Source: Rufibacter radiotolerans
GTDB lineage: Bacteria; Bacteroidota; Bacteroidia; Cytophagales; Hymenobacteraceae
Reading direction: 5' to 3'
Assembly (NCBI RefSeq): GCF_001078055.1
Contig: NZ_CP010777.1
Span: 4,245,001 to 4,309,000, forward strand
Length of the DNA stretch: 64,000 bases
In this document: in pieces, positions 52,277-61,184 of the stretch
Layout of the letters: every line of letters starts with the position of its first letter
Position numbering within the stretch: position 1 is the stretch's first letter
The notes under the pieces: generated by a model
Seen by the model: the letters and a program-made list of their open reading frames with translations, nothing else
Database searches by the model: none
Told to the model about the DNA's origin: nothing
Translations under genes and position numbers: made by a program

Positions 52277-52900
52277 TCAGGCACCCGCAGGCGGAATTGG
52301 GGCCGGTACCACGTTCTTAATGGGCGGCAATGATTTAAGATAGGCGAAGATGGCTTCCAGATCCTGGTCTGTCATGTTGCGGTAATTAGGCCAGGGCATG
52401 GGCGGAAGCAAGGTTCTGCCATTTTCCATGCCTTTGTACTTTCCTTTCCTCAGAGCTGTCTTGAAGTTATCTATGGTCCAGTTCCCTATGCCGGTGGCGT
52501 CTGGGGTAAGGTTAGCCGAAAAAGACGTGCCCCAAGGACCTACCCCCACTGTATTGTCCATGGAAAAAAGATGCCACCCACTTTTGGCGGCGCCTGCCAG
52601 CACAGGAGGAACCTTGTCTGAGGCGGGGTGCCCCGATAGCAACCGGCTGGGGTCCGGGGTCATAGGCGGAATCTTGTCTGTAGGCGCCAACTTAGGCGAG
52701 TGGCAGTCATTGCAGGAACCCACAGCGACTAGGTATTTGCCTCTTTCCACCAGCTCATCCTGGGTAAGTGCTGCAGGTTGGGTAGTGGTTTGGTTCAGGT
52801 CACTGGTAGTGCCGGCTTCCGCAGTGGTGCCTTCCTGCTTTTTATCTTCGCAGCTATAGAATACTGCGGCGGCACACAAGAGAGTCAGAATTTTTTTCAT
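52277..52900 (-). CDS. Cytochrome c lipoprotein
   Basis: This 207-residue protein starts at 52900 (MKKILTLLCAAAVFYSCEDK), giving a clear lipoprotein signal with cysteine 17; an ATG at 52945 would bury the signal. One c-type heme site CNDCH is at 63-67 in YLVAVGSCNDCHSPKLAP. A probable axial methionine lies in LLPPMPWPNYRNMTDQDLEA, and the C-terminal helix IFAYLKSLPPIKNVVP is typical of class I cytochromes. It is lipid-anchored on the periplasmic side and likely an electron shuttle; the partner is unknown. Confidence 0.93.
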   Translation of the reverse strand: MKKILTLLCAAAVFYSCEDKKQEGTTAEAGTTSDLNQTTTQPAALTQDELVERGKYLVAVGSCNDCHSPKLAPTDKIPPMTPDPSRLLSGHPASDKVPPVLAGAAKSGWHLFSMDNTVGVGPWGTSFSANLTPDATGIGNWTIDNFKTALRKGKYKGMENGRTLLPPMPWPNYRNMTDQDLEAIFAYLKSLPPIKNVVPAPIPPAGA

Positions 52901-52945
52901 GGCTTTAAGAAGGTTATGGTGAGAGAAATGAGGGACTGCAGGCAC

Positions 52946-53423
52946 AGGTGGAAACTCCCTATAGAGGGTAAGCAGTAAAATCTGTTGGGGAAATCTCAGG
53001 AAGCGGCCTTGGTTACTTTAATGCCAGGACACTCATTTATGTTAAATGCTTCAGCCATAGTTACAACCCACTGTAAGTGAGTGCCTACTTTACCTGATCC
53101 ATTTCCTGCTTATGCGGCCTAAGCGGTGTTCCCAAGAAAACTTTCTAATAAATAAAGATAATAAATTAATACTTATTCTTTTATAAATACCAATTTATTT
53201 TTTTTAGAGAAATTTCTCTGGTATGCTTTTGCTTATCTATGAAGCTGTTTAGGAAAGAAGAAAACCAGACCAGTTTCTAAAGGAAAGGCCAGAGGAGGAA
53301 AGGCCAGAGTGGAAATAAACTCTGTACAGAAGATTGGAAGCTATCCCACTCTTCTAAAACACGAAGTCTGTTTTGAGCCTGTTTTTAAGAAAACAGGCTC
53401 AAAACGATTGCAAGAAATAGGGT
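52946..53423. other. AT-rich intergenic region
   Basis: No gene is seen. The stretch 53150-53230 is very AT-rich. An R element (53369-53406) sits at its right end, 17 bp before the GH3-family stop. Confidence 0.6.
53369..53406. repeat. R element (38 bp), near-perfect palindrome
   Basis: TGTTTTGAGCCTGTTTTTA / AGAAAACAGGCTCAAAACG, 3' of the leftward GH3-family gene. Confidence 0.95.
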
Positions 53424-54947
53424 CTATTGAGCCAGGTTATTTACTTCCAGGATTTCCTCCAGGTACTCCCGGTTGTTGGCCAGGCGCGGCACTTTGTGCT
53501 GGCCGCCCATTTTGCCTTTGAACTGAAGCCAGTTCAGGAAAGCGCCTTTGGGGGCCACGGTGATCAGGGGTGCCTGCAGGGCCAGGTCTTTATGGCGCTT
53601 GGCGTCATAGTCTGAGTTAACCGAGCGCAGGGTCTGGTCCAGCACTTGGGTAAACTGGTCCAGGCTGGAAGGCTGCTGGAAGAATTCTATCACCCATTGG
53701 TGCCCGCCTTTGCTCTTGCCCTCAAAGTAGACAGGGGCGGCCGTGAAATTGGTGATAGTGGCACCAGTGGCCTCACAGGCCTTGGTAATGGCCACCTCCG
53801 CGTTCTCCACCACTACCTCCTCACCGAAGGCATTGATGAAATGCTTGGTCCTGCCGGAGATCTTGATGCGGTAGGGCGCCAGAGAGGTGAATTTAACGGT
53901 ATCGCCAATCTTGTAGCGCCAGAGGCCGGCGTTGGTGGAGATGATAAGCGCGTAGTTCTGGCCCAACTCCACCTGATCTAAGGTGAGCACCGTGGGGTTC
54001 TCCTGGTCGGCCTCCTCCATAGGAATGAACTCATAGAAGACGCCGTAGTCCAGCATGAGCAGCATCTCGTCCTTTAGGTGGGGCTCATCCTGTATCCCGA
54101 AGAAGCCCTCAGAGGCGTTATAGACCTCCAGGTAGTTCATTTTCTCAGACGGGATCAATTGCCTAAACAGCTCGCGGTACGGCCCAAAGGCCACGGCGCC
54201 GTGGGTGAACAACTCCAGGTTTGGCCATACCTCCATGATATCCTTGGCGCCCGTCTCCTCCAGAATGCGGTTCAGGAGCACGTAGGTCCAGGTGGGCACG
54301 CCCGAAAGGCTGGTCACGTTTTCTTTGACGGTGATCTCCACCATCTTCTCAATCTTCTCCTCCCACTTGTCCATGAGCGCCACCTTGAGCGGCGGGGTGC
54401 GCATGGCCTCGGCCCAAATGGGCAGGTTCTGCATAATCACTGCCGACACGTCGCCGCAGCGGGTGTTGGCGTTGAAGTCATTGGGGTGGTGGCTGCCGCC
54501 GATGGAAAGCCCCTTGCCTGAGAACACCTTGGTGTCTGGGTAGTTGTTCACGTAAATGGAGAGCATGTCTTTGCCCCCCTTGTAATGGCATTCTTCCAGC
54601 GCCTCTGGGGTCACCGGAATAAATTTACTGCGGGCATTGGTGGTACCCGAGGACTTGGCGAACCACTCTACCTTGCTGGGCCACAGAATGTTCTGTTCGC
54701 CCTTGAGCACGCGCTCAATGTGCGGATACAGGTCTTCATACGCGCTAATAGGCACCCGCTCCTGGAACTCCCGCACGCTCAGTTTGTCTGAGTAGCCGTA
54801 CTGCTGGCCCCACTCTGTATTTTTTGCGGTATTGATAAGGTTGGAAAACAACTCGTTCTGCACATCATGCGGGTACTTCCGGAAGAGATCTATCTGATGG
54901 ATTCTCTTCTTCATTACCCATGTCACTAGCGAATTGAATAACTCCAC
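53424..54947 (-). CDS. GH3 auxin-responsive-promoter family protein (acyl-adenylating enzyme)
   Basis: This 507-residue protein belongs to the bacterial branch of the GH3 family in the ANL (firefly-luciferase-like) superfamily: NTEWGQQYGYSDKLSVREFQ, WFAKSSGTTNARSKFIPVT (ATP-binding P-loop, SSGTT), LEVYNASEGFFGIQDE, GLWRYKIGDTVKFTSLAPYR, ISGRTKHFINAFGEEV. Plant GH3 enzymes conjugate amino acids to acyl acids; bacterial members are uncharacterised and may form amide conjugates of fatty or aryl acids. It lies next to lptB, separated by the IVP cassette. Confidence 0.93.
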   Translation of the reverse strand: MELFNSLVTWVMKKRIHQIDLFRKYPHDVQNELFSNLINTAKNTEWGQQYGYSDKLSVREFQERVPISAYEDLYPHIERVLKGEQNILWPSKVEWFAKSSGTTNARSKFIPVTPEALEECHYKGGKDMLSIYVNNYPDTKVFSGKGLSIGGSHHPNDFNANTRCGDVSAVIMQNLPIWAEAMRTPPLKVALMDKWEEKIEKMVEITVKENVTSLSGVPTWTYVLLNRILEETGAKDIMEVWPNLELFTHGAVAFGPYRELFRQLIPSEKMNYLEVYNASEGFFGIQDEPHLKDEMLLMLDYGVFYEFIPMEEADQENPTVLTLDQVELGQNYALIISTNAGLWRYKIGDTVKFTSLAPYRIKISGRTKHFINAFGEEVVVENAEVAITKACEATGATITNFTAAPVYFEGKSKGGHQWVIEFFQQPSSLDQFTQVLDQTLRSVNSDYDAKRHKDLALQAPLITVAPKGAFLNWLQFKGKMGGQHKVPRLANNREYLEEILEVNNLAQ

Positions 54948-54952
54948 TATAG

Positions 54953-54981
54953 AATTGTTGATTGTTAGTTGTTGATTGTTT
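54953..54981. repeat. Left inverted repeat flanking the four-helix-bundle gene
   Basis: AATTGTTGATTGTTAG followed by TTGTTGATTGTTT. It matches the reverse complement of 55382-55410 at 26 of 29 positions and starts six bases outside the GH3 start codon. Confidence 0.85.
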
Positions 54982-55050
54982 TTGATCTGCTTATGTTTTC
55001 AGGTTATCGTTGGTCAACTTAATTAGATTGTTGATCGATATAGGTAACCT

Positions 55051-55371
55051 TTACAGATTTTGGAATATGTGCTTGTACTGTTCTTCAGAGATTAAGTTTC
55101 TGACTTTTGCGTTCTCATTCCAATCCAAGCATTCATAAACAGAGCCGCGAGCGAAACGATAAAAGTTGATTTTGTCTTTCTTCCCGAACCTCCCGAAGCC
55201 CTCCGCCAGATTGGCTGAAAGGCTGTCCACTGCTCTTGCAAATTGCTTACCAACCATCTCTTTTTCAAAATGGCCCCATTTGGTTACTATTTCCCAAACA
55301 TAATTGCTTAGTTTAAAAGCAGCTTTATAAGCTTCAATATCATTTAACTGCAGATATTTTCTCTCTTCCAT
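55051..55371 (-). CDS. Four-helix-bundle protein (23S rRNA intervening-sequence protein family)
   Basis: This 106-residue all-helical protein fits the S23/IVP family: DIEAYKAAFKLSNYVWEIVT, FEKEMVGKQFARAVDSLSAN, LAEGFGRFGKKDKINFYRFA, RGSVYECLDWNENAKVRNLI. IVPs were first found in 23S rRNA insertions; Bacteroidota carry many free-standing copies, and a related fold (Avd) works in diversity-generating retroelements. Function is unknown. It is bounded by a 29-bp inverted repeat (54953-54981 and 55382-55410) that looks like the ends of an inserted cassette between GH3 and lptB. Confidence 0.92.
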   Translation of the reverse strand: MEERKYLQLNDIEAYKAAFKLSNYVWEIVTKWGHFEKEMVGKQFARAVDSLSANLAEGFGRFGKKDKINFYRFARGSVYECLDWNENAKVRNLISEEQYKHIFQNL

Positions 55372-55381
55372 CTAAAAAAAA

Positions 55382-55414
55382 AAACAATCAGCAATTAACA
55401 ATCAACAAGTAACT
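55382..55414. repeat. Right inverted repeat flanking the four-helix-bundle gene
   Basis: AAACAATCAGCAATTAACAA followed by TCAACAAGTAACT. It mirrors 54953-54981 and runs into the lptB stop codon (55413-55415). Confidence 0.85.
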
Positions 55415-56144
55415 AGATCTTCCGCTTCAGCTCAAAGTGCTTGCCCAGATAGACACGGCGCACTTGTTCGTCGGCGGCCAGCTCTTCGGCGGTGCCGGAT
55501 TTCAGGATCTTGCCTTCAAAGAGCAGGTAGGCGCGGTCCACGATGGAGAGGGTCTCGTTCACGTTGTGGTCGGTGATGAGAATGCCTATGTTCTTGGTTT
55601 TGAGTTTGGCCACAATGGTCTGGATCTCTTCTACCGCAATAGGGTCTACCCCGGCAAACGGCTCATCCAGGAGCACGAAGCTGGGATCTACGGCCAGGGC
55701 CCTGGCGATCTCGGTGCGGCGGCGTTCGCCCCCGGAAAGCACCACGCCTTTGTTTTTGCGCACGTGCGTGAGCGAGAACTCCTCCAGCAACTCTTCCACT
55801 TTCTCGCGGCGCTCCTGCTTGTTCTTATCGGTCATCTCCAGCACGGCCATGATGTTCTCCTCCACGGTCAGGTCCCGGAACACCGAGGCTTCCTGCGCCA
55901 GGTAGCCCACGCCTTTTTTGGCCCGGCGGTACATGGGCAAGGTAGTGATGTCTTCGTGGTCCAGGAAAATGCGCCCGGAGTTAGGCTTCACCAGCCCCAC
56001 AATCATGTAGAAGGAAGTGGTTTTACCGGCGCCGTTGGGCCCTAGCAGCCCCACAATCTCGCCTTGGTTTACCTCTACGCTCACATCATTGACTACCGTG
56101 CGAGACTTATATTTTTTGAACAGGTTTTCGGAACGTAAAATCAT
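55413..56144 (-). CDS. lptB: LPS export ABC transporter ATP-binding protein
   Basis: This 243-residue ABC ATPase powers the Lpt machine that carries LPS from inner to outer membrane. Walker A is GPNGAGKTT at 35-43, the Q-loop follows, the signature is [15 protein letters not shown], Walker B is [16 protein letters not shown], and the switch histidine lies in [10 protein letters not shown]. The LptB-type segment [20 protein letters not shown] distinguishes it from LivF-type ATPases. Partner genes lptFG are not in the window, as is common. Confidence 0.97.
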   Translation of the reverse strand: MILRSENLFKKYKSRTVVNDVSVEVNQGEIVGLLGPNGAGKTTSFYMIVGLVKPNSGRIFLDHEDITTLPMYRRAKKGVGYLAQEASVFRDLTVEENIMAVLEMTDKNKQERREKVEELLEEFSLTHVRKNKGVVLSGGERRRTEIARALAVDPSFVLLDEPFAGVDPIAVEEIQTIVAKLKTKNIGILITDHNVNETLSIVDRAYLLFEGKILKSGTAEELAADEQVRRVYLGKHFELKRKI

Positions 56145-56340
56145 TGCCTTAAAATTAAGGAATAAACCTTAGATGTGGTATGGTAACGCAAAAGAGGGGG
56201 CTTTACGCATAAATTGTTAAATGGTTATATTATATTGTTGCACTCTGCTTATAAAGTGGTGTATATGAGTAATAAAATTTGCTGTTTCTCATCTTTTGCT
56301 TTACCTTTTACGTCCTTATTACTAGTAGATCAACGTAACC

Positions 56341-57096
56341 ATGTTCTCCTTTTTCCACATCCTGCGTCGCAAAGGTACGGCACCGGTGGCCCTGTTCTTC
56401 ATAAGCCTGTTTTTAATGGCGGCGGGGTCCACTTCCTCAGAATTTCTGCATGGCATTGATGTGTCCCGTTACCAGAAAGACGTGAACTGGGAGCATGTGA
56501 AGGAAGCCGAGATCCATTTCGCCTTCATGAAAGCCACCGAAGGCGATTTCCTGAAGGACCGGTACTTTGACACGAACTGGGAGAACAGCCGCAAGTATGG
56601 CATTAAGCGCGGGGCTTACCACTTCTACCTGCCAGATGTGAGTATTGAGGACCAGATTGAGATTTTCAAAAGAACGGTGACGTTGCTGCCCGGCGACCTG
56701 GCCCCGGTCCTGGATGTGGAAACTCCTTGCAACAGCATTTCTGATGCCCAACTTCGCCGCGACATCTTTCAGTGGCTCACTGCCATTGAGGAACACTACG
56801 GCGTGAAACCCATCATTTATACCAACCAGATCTATTACAACCGCAAGCTCAGAGGCTATTTCACGGATTATCCTTTATGGATTGCCCGGTACCAGAACGC
56901 CGAGCCTATTACGCACCCCAAAGACAACATGGCTTTCTGGCAATACTCAGAAACGGGCACCGTGAAAGGCATTGACGCCCCGGTAGACATGAACTGGTTT
57001 TTTGGAGACGTCTCTGCGCTGAACAAGCTTTGCGTTCCGGCCAAAGCGGCTGCCCCAGCCCCTACCGGCACCATGGCACAAAACAACGAGCTTTAA
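56341..57096 (+). CDS. GH25 family lysozyme
   Basis: This 251-residue protein has an N-terminal membrane/secretion segment (about 14-30, PVALFFISLFLMAAGS). The GH25 muramidase barrel follows: FLHGIDVSRYQKDVNWEHVK with the family Asp (about 40), FAFMKATEGDFLKDRYF, GAYHFYLPD, the LAPVLDVETP catalytic Asp-x-Glu, KPIIYTNQIYY, and AFWQYSETGTVKGI. It hydrolyses peptidoglycan beta-1,4 bonds and is likely to act in the periplasm or on competitor cells. Its stop codon (57094-57096) falls in the left arm of an R element. Confidence 0.95.
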   Translation: MFSFFHILRRKGTAPVALFFISLFLMAAGSTSSEFLHGIDVSRYQKDVNWEHVKEAEIHFAFMKATEGDFLKDRYFDTNWENSRKYGIKRGAYHFYLPDVSIEDQIEIFKRTVTLLPGDLAPVLDVETPCNSISDAQLRRDIFQWLTAIEEHYGVKPIIYTNQIYYNRKLRGYFTDYPLWIARYQNAEPITHPKDNMAFWQYSETGTVKGIDAPVDMNWFFGDVSALNKLCVPAKAAAPAPTGTMAQNNEL

Positions 57097-57126
57097 GCCC
57101 GTTTTCGGGAAAACAGGCGTAGAACG
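57089..57126. repeat. R element overlapping the GH25 stop codon
   Basis: AGCTTTAAGCCCGTTTTC / GGGAAAACAGGCGTAGAACG. The TAA stop is part of the left arm (TTTAAGCCC). Confidence 0.75.
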
Positions 57127-57159
57127 CCAGCCCATTCTTCGCCGGATACACCAGTCTGC

Positions 57160-57537
57160 CTAGCTTCTGGCTGCTCTTTTATTGAACAACAGCCACCCTA
57201 GCAAAAACCCTAAGCCGGCGCCCAGCAGAAACGGACGCGACGTGGAAACCGGGATAAACCTGGTCTTTTTGGCTGTTACCTCAAACACACCTTTCGGGAC
57301 GGCATAGAGCCCTCCGCCGGCCCCTTCCCCGCTGGCGTCTTTCCCGGCTTCGGTCTTCTTATTGCCTTGCCCGTAGCCTCCGCCCAGACCCATGGCTACC
57401 TGCGCCACCGGAATAATGGTCTTGCCCTGGGTTTCTATGGGTTCCCCGAAGATATTCTTGATAGAGGCATTCTGGTTCAGGCTGGCCGCTACAACGGAAC
57501 CAATATTGTGCTCTTCTAAAGTGCTGTCTGGCATCAT
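57160..57537 (-). CDS. GerW/YtfJ-like sporulation-protein family member
   Basis: This 125-residue protein is taken from the ATG at 57537 (MMPDSTLEEHNIG), preceded at the right distance by AAGGAAA; the frame is open to an ATG at 57600 with a lysine-rich leader. NQNASIKNIFGEPIETQGKT, IIPVAQVAMGLGGGYGQG, a glycine-rich turn and GVFEVTAKKTRFIPV match the GerW (YtfJ) fold. A C-terminal membrane helix follows (PFLLGAGLGFLLGWLLFN) and ends in a basic tail. In Bacillus the family acts in spore germination; this phylum does not form spores, so another envelope role is expected. Confidence 0.85.
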   Translation of the reverse strand: MMPDSTLEEHNIGSVVAASLNQNASIKNIFGEPIETQGKTIIPVAQVAMGLGGGYGQGNKKTEAGKDASGEGAGGGLYAVPKGVFEVTAKKTRFIPVSTSRPFLLGAGLGFLLGWLLFNKRAARS

Positions 57538-57626
57538 AACGGTTTCCTTAAGGTGTCTTAGTTTGTACTGCTTCTTGTAGGGAATGTTGTTCTTGCCCAA
57601 CGCGCTTCATCAACAGATAGACCCAT

Positions 57627-57664
57627 AAAAAACGCCCGGCCCCTTTTCAGGAGTCGGGCGTTTT
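57627..57664. terminator. Bidirectional intrinsic terminator
   Basis: AAAACGCCCG / CGGGCGTTTT with flanking A- and T-runs. The right edge is shared with the R element at 57659; it lies 3' of the S9 peptidase gene. Confidence 0.85.
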
Positions 57665-57696
57665 AGGCCTGTTTTCAGGAAAACGGCTCGGAAACG
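57659..57696. repeat. R element (38 bp) between the S9 stop and its terminator
   Basis: CGTTTTAGGCCTGTTTTCA / GGAAAACGGCTCGGAAACG, 2 bp from the S9 peptidase stop. Confidence 0.9.
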
Positions 57697-57698
57697 GG

Positions 57699-60632
57699 TT
57701 ACCGCATGGTGTTAGGCTGGCTTACTGGCGTGGTGGCTGGCTGTTGACCGGGCGCGGGCGTGGCTGTGGCGGGTTCCTCAATCAGTTCAAGGCCGTACTC
57801 TTTGCCTTTCACCAGCGTTGGTACCCCTTTCTTCATCCAGGCAGGCTCTGGGGCGCCTTTCAGGTAATGGTCAAAGAACTGTGACATGCGCACCGAAAGG
57901 TCTTTGCGGTTCTTGCGTTGCACCAGGTTGTGGGCCTCGCCGTTATACACCAAAAGCCAAACGGGTTTGTTCAGGCGGCGCAGGGCCATGAACATCTCAA
58001 TACCCTGGTACCACGGAACAGCACCGTCATTATCATTGGCCATCATCATGAGCGGGGTCTCCACTTTGGGTACGAAGAACAGCGGAGAGTTCTCAATGTA
58101 CTGCATGGGCTTTTCCCATAGCGTTCCGCCAATACGGCTTTGGGTGCGCTCATATTGGAACTGCCGGCTCATGCCGCTTTCCCAGCGTATTCCGCCGTAG
58201 GCGCTAGTCATGTTGCTTACCGGGGCCCCGGCCATGGCGGCCTTGAACATGTTCGTGCGGGTTACTAGGTACGCCACCTGGTAACCGCCCCAGCTCTGCC
58301 CCTGCAAGGCCATGTTCTTCTCATCCACGAAACCTTTGGCCACCAGGCTCTGCACGCCCGGGATAATGCTGTGGTAGGCGCTCTCGCCGGGGTAACCGTC
58401 TTTGTACACGATGTCTGGCACAAACACCAGGTAGCCTTGGCTCACGAACAACGGAATGTTAATGGTAGAGGCGCTGGGGGCCGGCGAGCGGTAATTGTGA
58501 AGGGTCTCTGCGTTGCGTTCATAGAAATACACCAGCATGGGGTACTTCTTCTTGGGGTCAAAATTCTCGGGCTTGAACAACAGGCCTTCCAGGGGAACGC
58601 CATTGTCTGAGCGCCAGTCTACCAGTTCCACGCTGCCCCACAGGTACTCATTCTGCTGCGGGTTGGCGTTGCTGATCTTCTGCGGATTGGTAAAGCTGGT
58701 GTTGCTTACCCACAGGTCTGAATACTCTTTGAAGCTGGCCTTCCGGAAGATAAGGCGGTCGCTGTTTTTGGCTTTGCGCACGCTGGAGAAGCTGTAGGGC
58801 TGCATCAAAACTTTTTGCGGCGCTCCGGCCTTGGTTACGTGGTCGGTGTAGAAACCGGCGTCTTTGGTCTTCAGGTCCAGGGTGCGCAGCAGAATCTGGT
58901 CCTCTGAAGGGATCACGCGCTGGCTGGGGTTCAGGCTCAGGTACCGGAACTGCAGGTTGTTCTGACGGCCGTAGCCGTCGGTGATGTTCACGGCAGCCGC
59001 TTTGCCAGAAGGGTCCAACCGCCAGATGTCATAGCGGTCATTTACCAGCAGGTGCGCATCGTCTTTGGTCCAGCCGGTGATACCGTACTCCTCAGGCAGC
59101 GTAGGCATGTCATTCTGTTCATCATAAAACGCCACTTTCATTTTTTTTGTGAGGTTCACCGGGGTGCCAGCTTTCACAGACATCGCTTTCCAGGAACTAT
59201 CAGCGGGCTCATACCAGTACAGGTATTTCCCGGCCGGCGATAATCTTGGGGTGCCGCGGGTGTTTTTTATGGCCAGTTTGCGGCTGCCGTCTTTCAGGTC
59301 AATGAGCCAGGTGTCTTGCCGGGACGGGGTGTCATAGCCCACACTCAACAGGTAGTTCACGTTGCTGCTGCCCACGGCCACATCAGAAGTACGACCGGGG
59401 TTCAAAGACACATCCGGAATCTCCAGGGTGGCCAACTGCACTATTTTCTTGCTTTTGAGGTCATACACGGCCAGGAACGAGCGTTTCTGCTCCCGCTCCA
59501 ACTGCTTGAGCTGCATGGGCTGGATCAAAGGATCACGGTAGGTCCAGACATCAAGGCTCACTTTCTCCTCGTCTAGCTTGGTAGAGTCTTTCTCATACTG
59601 GGTAGGGCGCGGAAAGGTCCCGAAGAACAGGCGGTCGCCTTTGTCTGAGAAGCCCAACTGGGCGTGCTCGCTCACCATCCATTTTGCCGGCATGCCTTTG
59701 TAGGCGGTATCTGCTAGCACGCGGATTTTGTTGTCTTTGGCCACCCAGTGGCGTAGCTGAAAGTACCGGATGTCTTTGCCCGTGCTGTCCTTGCTGGTCA
59801 CAAACGCCAATTGCTCGCCGGCCTTGTCTGACACCAGGTTCTTGTAGGTCACGCGGCCACTGTCAATAGGCATAGCTTTGCGTGAAGCCGTATTGAAGGC
59901 ATGCACGCCAGCCTTATGTAGAGAGTCTTTGGCGGCTTTCACGAAGAACAGCATGTTGCCCTTGTCTGAGAACTGGAAATCAATGACGCGGTCAAAGCGG
60001 TATTCCTGGCCGGTAGCCAGATGGCGAAGTACCAGTTCAGAGGCCTCTTCCTTTTTGTCGGTTCCCGCGCCGGTAGCTCTGCCCGTAGGTCTGCTAGGGG
60101 CCGGGGCCGGAGTGGCCGCCTTGGTTTTGCTAGTATCTTTGGCGGCCTTAGTAGCCAAGGGCGCCTCCAACTGATAGGCTAGCCATTCGCCGCTTTGCTT
60201 GGGCAGTTTATAGGACTTCACGCGGGCCACGTACTGCGCGCTTCCTTTGGCCAGGTCATAGATAGCCAGGGAATCCTTGGGCATCTCCTCGGGCTTCTTC
60301 TTTTTCAACTTTGCCTGACGGGTAACGGCATAGGCAGGTTTGATCTGGAAGATGGCAAAACGGCTGTCTACGGTAAAGGCGCTTTTATAGCCATGCTTAA
60401 AGGCCTTGCCCGTGTTCTGGGTCAAATCTCTCAGGTGCAGGACGCCGTCGCCCTCCTGGGGTTCTACGCCGTAGAGCAGGAATTTACCGTCATTGGAAAG
60501 GGAGTCTGCCTCAATGCTCTTCCAGGAGTCATAGACATCATGGGTCAAGACTTTTTTAGCGGGCGCCTGGGCCTGCGACGTCAACGCACATGCGCTCAGC
60601 AAAAGCCCCGCCAAAACGATTTTGGGTTTCAT
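57699..60632 (-). CDS. S9 family serine peptidase (prolyl-oligopeptidase/acylaminoacyl-peptidase type), secreted
   Basis: This 977-residue protein has a signal peptide (MKPKIVLAGLLLSACALTSQAQA). A long beta-propeller-like region (about 30-650) precedes an alpha/beta-hydrolase catalytic domain (about 690-930). The triad is visible: Ser780 in GQSWGGYQ, Asp869 in NDNDGAVP, His901 in NGEAHNLV. Unusual features are a low-complexity Ala/Pro/Thr/Lys linker near 150-190 and a proline-rich tail (PATATPAPGQQPATTPVSQP). It probably degrades oligopeptides in the periplasm. It is monocistronic, ending in an R element and terminator. Confidence 0.96.
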   Translation of the reverse strand: MKPKIVLAGLLLSACALTSQAQAPAKKVLTHDVYDSWKSIEADSLSNDGKFLLYGVEPQEGDGVLHLRDLTQNTGKAFKHGYKSAFTVDSRFAIFQIKPAYAVTRQAKLKKKKPEEMPKDSLAIYDLAKGSAQYVARVKSYKLPKQSGEWLAYQLEAPLATKAAKDTSKTKAATPAPAPSRPTGRATGAGTDKKEEASELVLRHLATGQEYRFDRVIDFQFSDKGNMLFFVKAAKDSLHKAGVHAFNTASRKAMPIDSGRVTYKNLVSDKAGEQLAFVTSKDSTGKDIRYFQLRHWVAKDNKIRVLADTAYKGMPAKWMVSEHAQLGFSDKGDRLFFGTFPRPTQYEKDSTKLDEEKVSLDVWTYRDPLIQPMQLKQLEREQKRSFLAVYDLKSKKIVQLATLEIPDVSLNPGRTSDVAVGSSNVNYLLSVGYDTPSRQDTWLIDLKDGSRKLAIKNTRGTPRLSPAGKYLYWYEPADSSWKAMSVKAGTPVNLTKKMKVAFYDEQNDMPTLPEEYGITGWTKDDAHLLVNDRYDIWRLDPSGKAAAVNITDGYGRQNNLQFRYLSLNPSQRVIPSEDQILLRTLDLKTKDAGFYTDHVTKAGAPQKVLMQPYSFSSVRKAKNSDRLIFRKASFKEYSDLWVSNTSFTNPQKISNANPQQNEYLWGSVELVDWRSDNGVPLEGLLFKPENFDPKKKYPMLVYFYERNAETLHNYRSPAPSASTINIPLFVSQGYLVFVPDIVYKDGYPGESAYHSIIPGVQSLVAKGFVDEKNMALQGQSWGGYQVAYLVTRTNMFKAAMAGAPVSNMTSAYGGIRWESGMSRQFQYERTQSRIGGTLWEKPMQYIENSPLFFVPKVETPLMMMANDNDGAVPWYQGIEMFMALRRLNKPVWLLVYNGEAHNLVQRKNRKDLSVRMSQFFDHYLKGAPEPAWMKKGVPTLVKGKEYGLELIEEPATATPAPGQQPATTPVSQPNTMR

Positions 60633-60717
60633 ATCTGGGAATGGTTGTTTGTGTAGGATGGAAATTTAAAAATACACTATCTGCTCCTTACATGCGAACT
60701 TATTCCCCGCTAAATCC

Positions 60718-60755
60718 TGGTTTAGAAGCGTTTTGAGAAAAACGGCCCTAAAATG
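60718..60755. repeat. R element, diverged
   Basis: TGGTTTAGAAGCGTTTTG / AGAAAAACGGCCCTAAAATG; the left arm is degraded. It lies 86 bp upstream of the S9 start. Confidence 0.6.
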
Positions 60756-61132
60756 GCTATGGCATGGAACGAGCAACCACAGAGAAACAGTGTTACCATT
60801 TGAACCGCCACGGACAGGTCAAGCCCTGTCCCTACACCAACGTGGCTTATTCTCCTATGTGCAAGGCCATTGGCGAAGACACTCGTAGGAGCTGCGCACG
60901 CTACGAGGTCTTTGGAGCCAGCGCAATCTGGCAAGAAGCAGGCACTCTTTCCTCTCCGCCTGAAAGGCGATACAGGCATGGCAACGGACCAAGCAGCAAA
61001 CCAGTCGTGTACCCATAACCTTGCGGAGGGCCGCCACGCGTAGCCCGAAGCAGGGGCAAGCAGTAGCGGAACAAACAGTAATGGTGTAAGCTCCCTATGG
61101 AACAGATAGCCTTTGCCAGGTGGTACCGCGGT

Positions 61133-61175
61133 GAAGCCCCGCCTGTCTGAGCGGCAGCGAGTTCGGGGCTTCTTG
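61133..61175 (+). terminator. Terminator-like hairpin in a gene-free region
   Basis: GAAGCCCCG (61133-61141) pairs with CGGGGCTTC (61164-61172), followed by TTGATTCTTTT. No protein gene ends here. Confidence 0.45.
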
Positions 61176-61184
61176 ATTCTTTTG

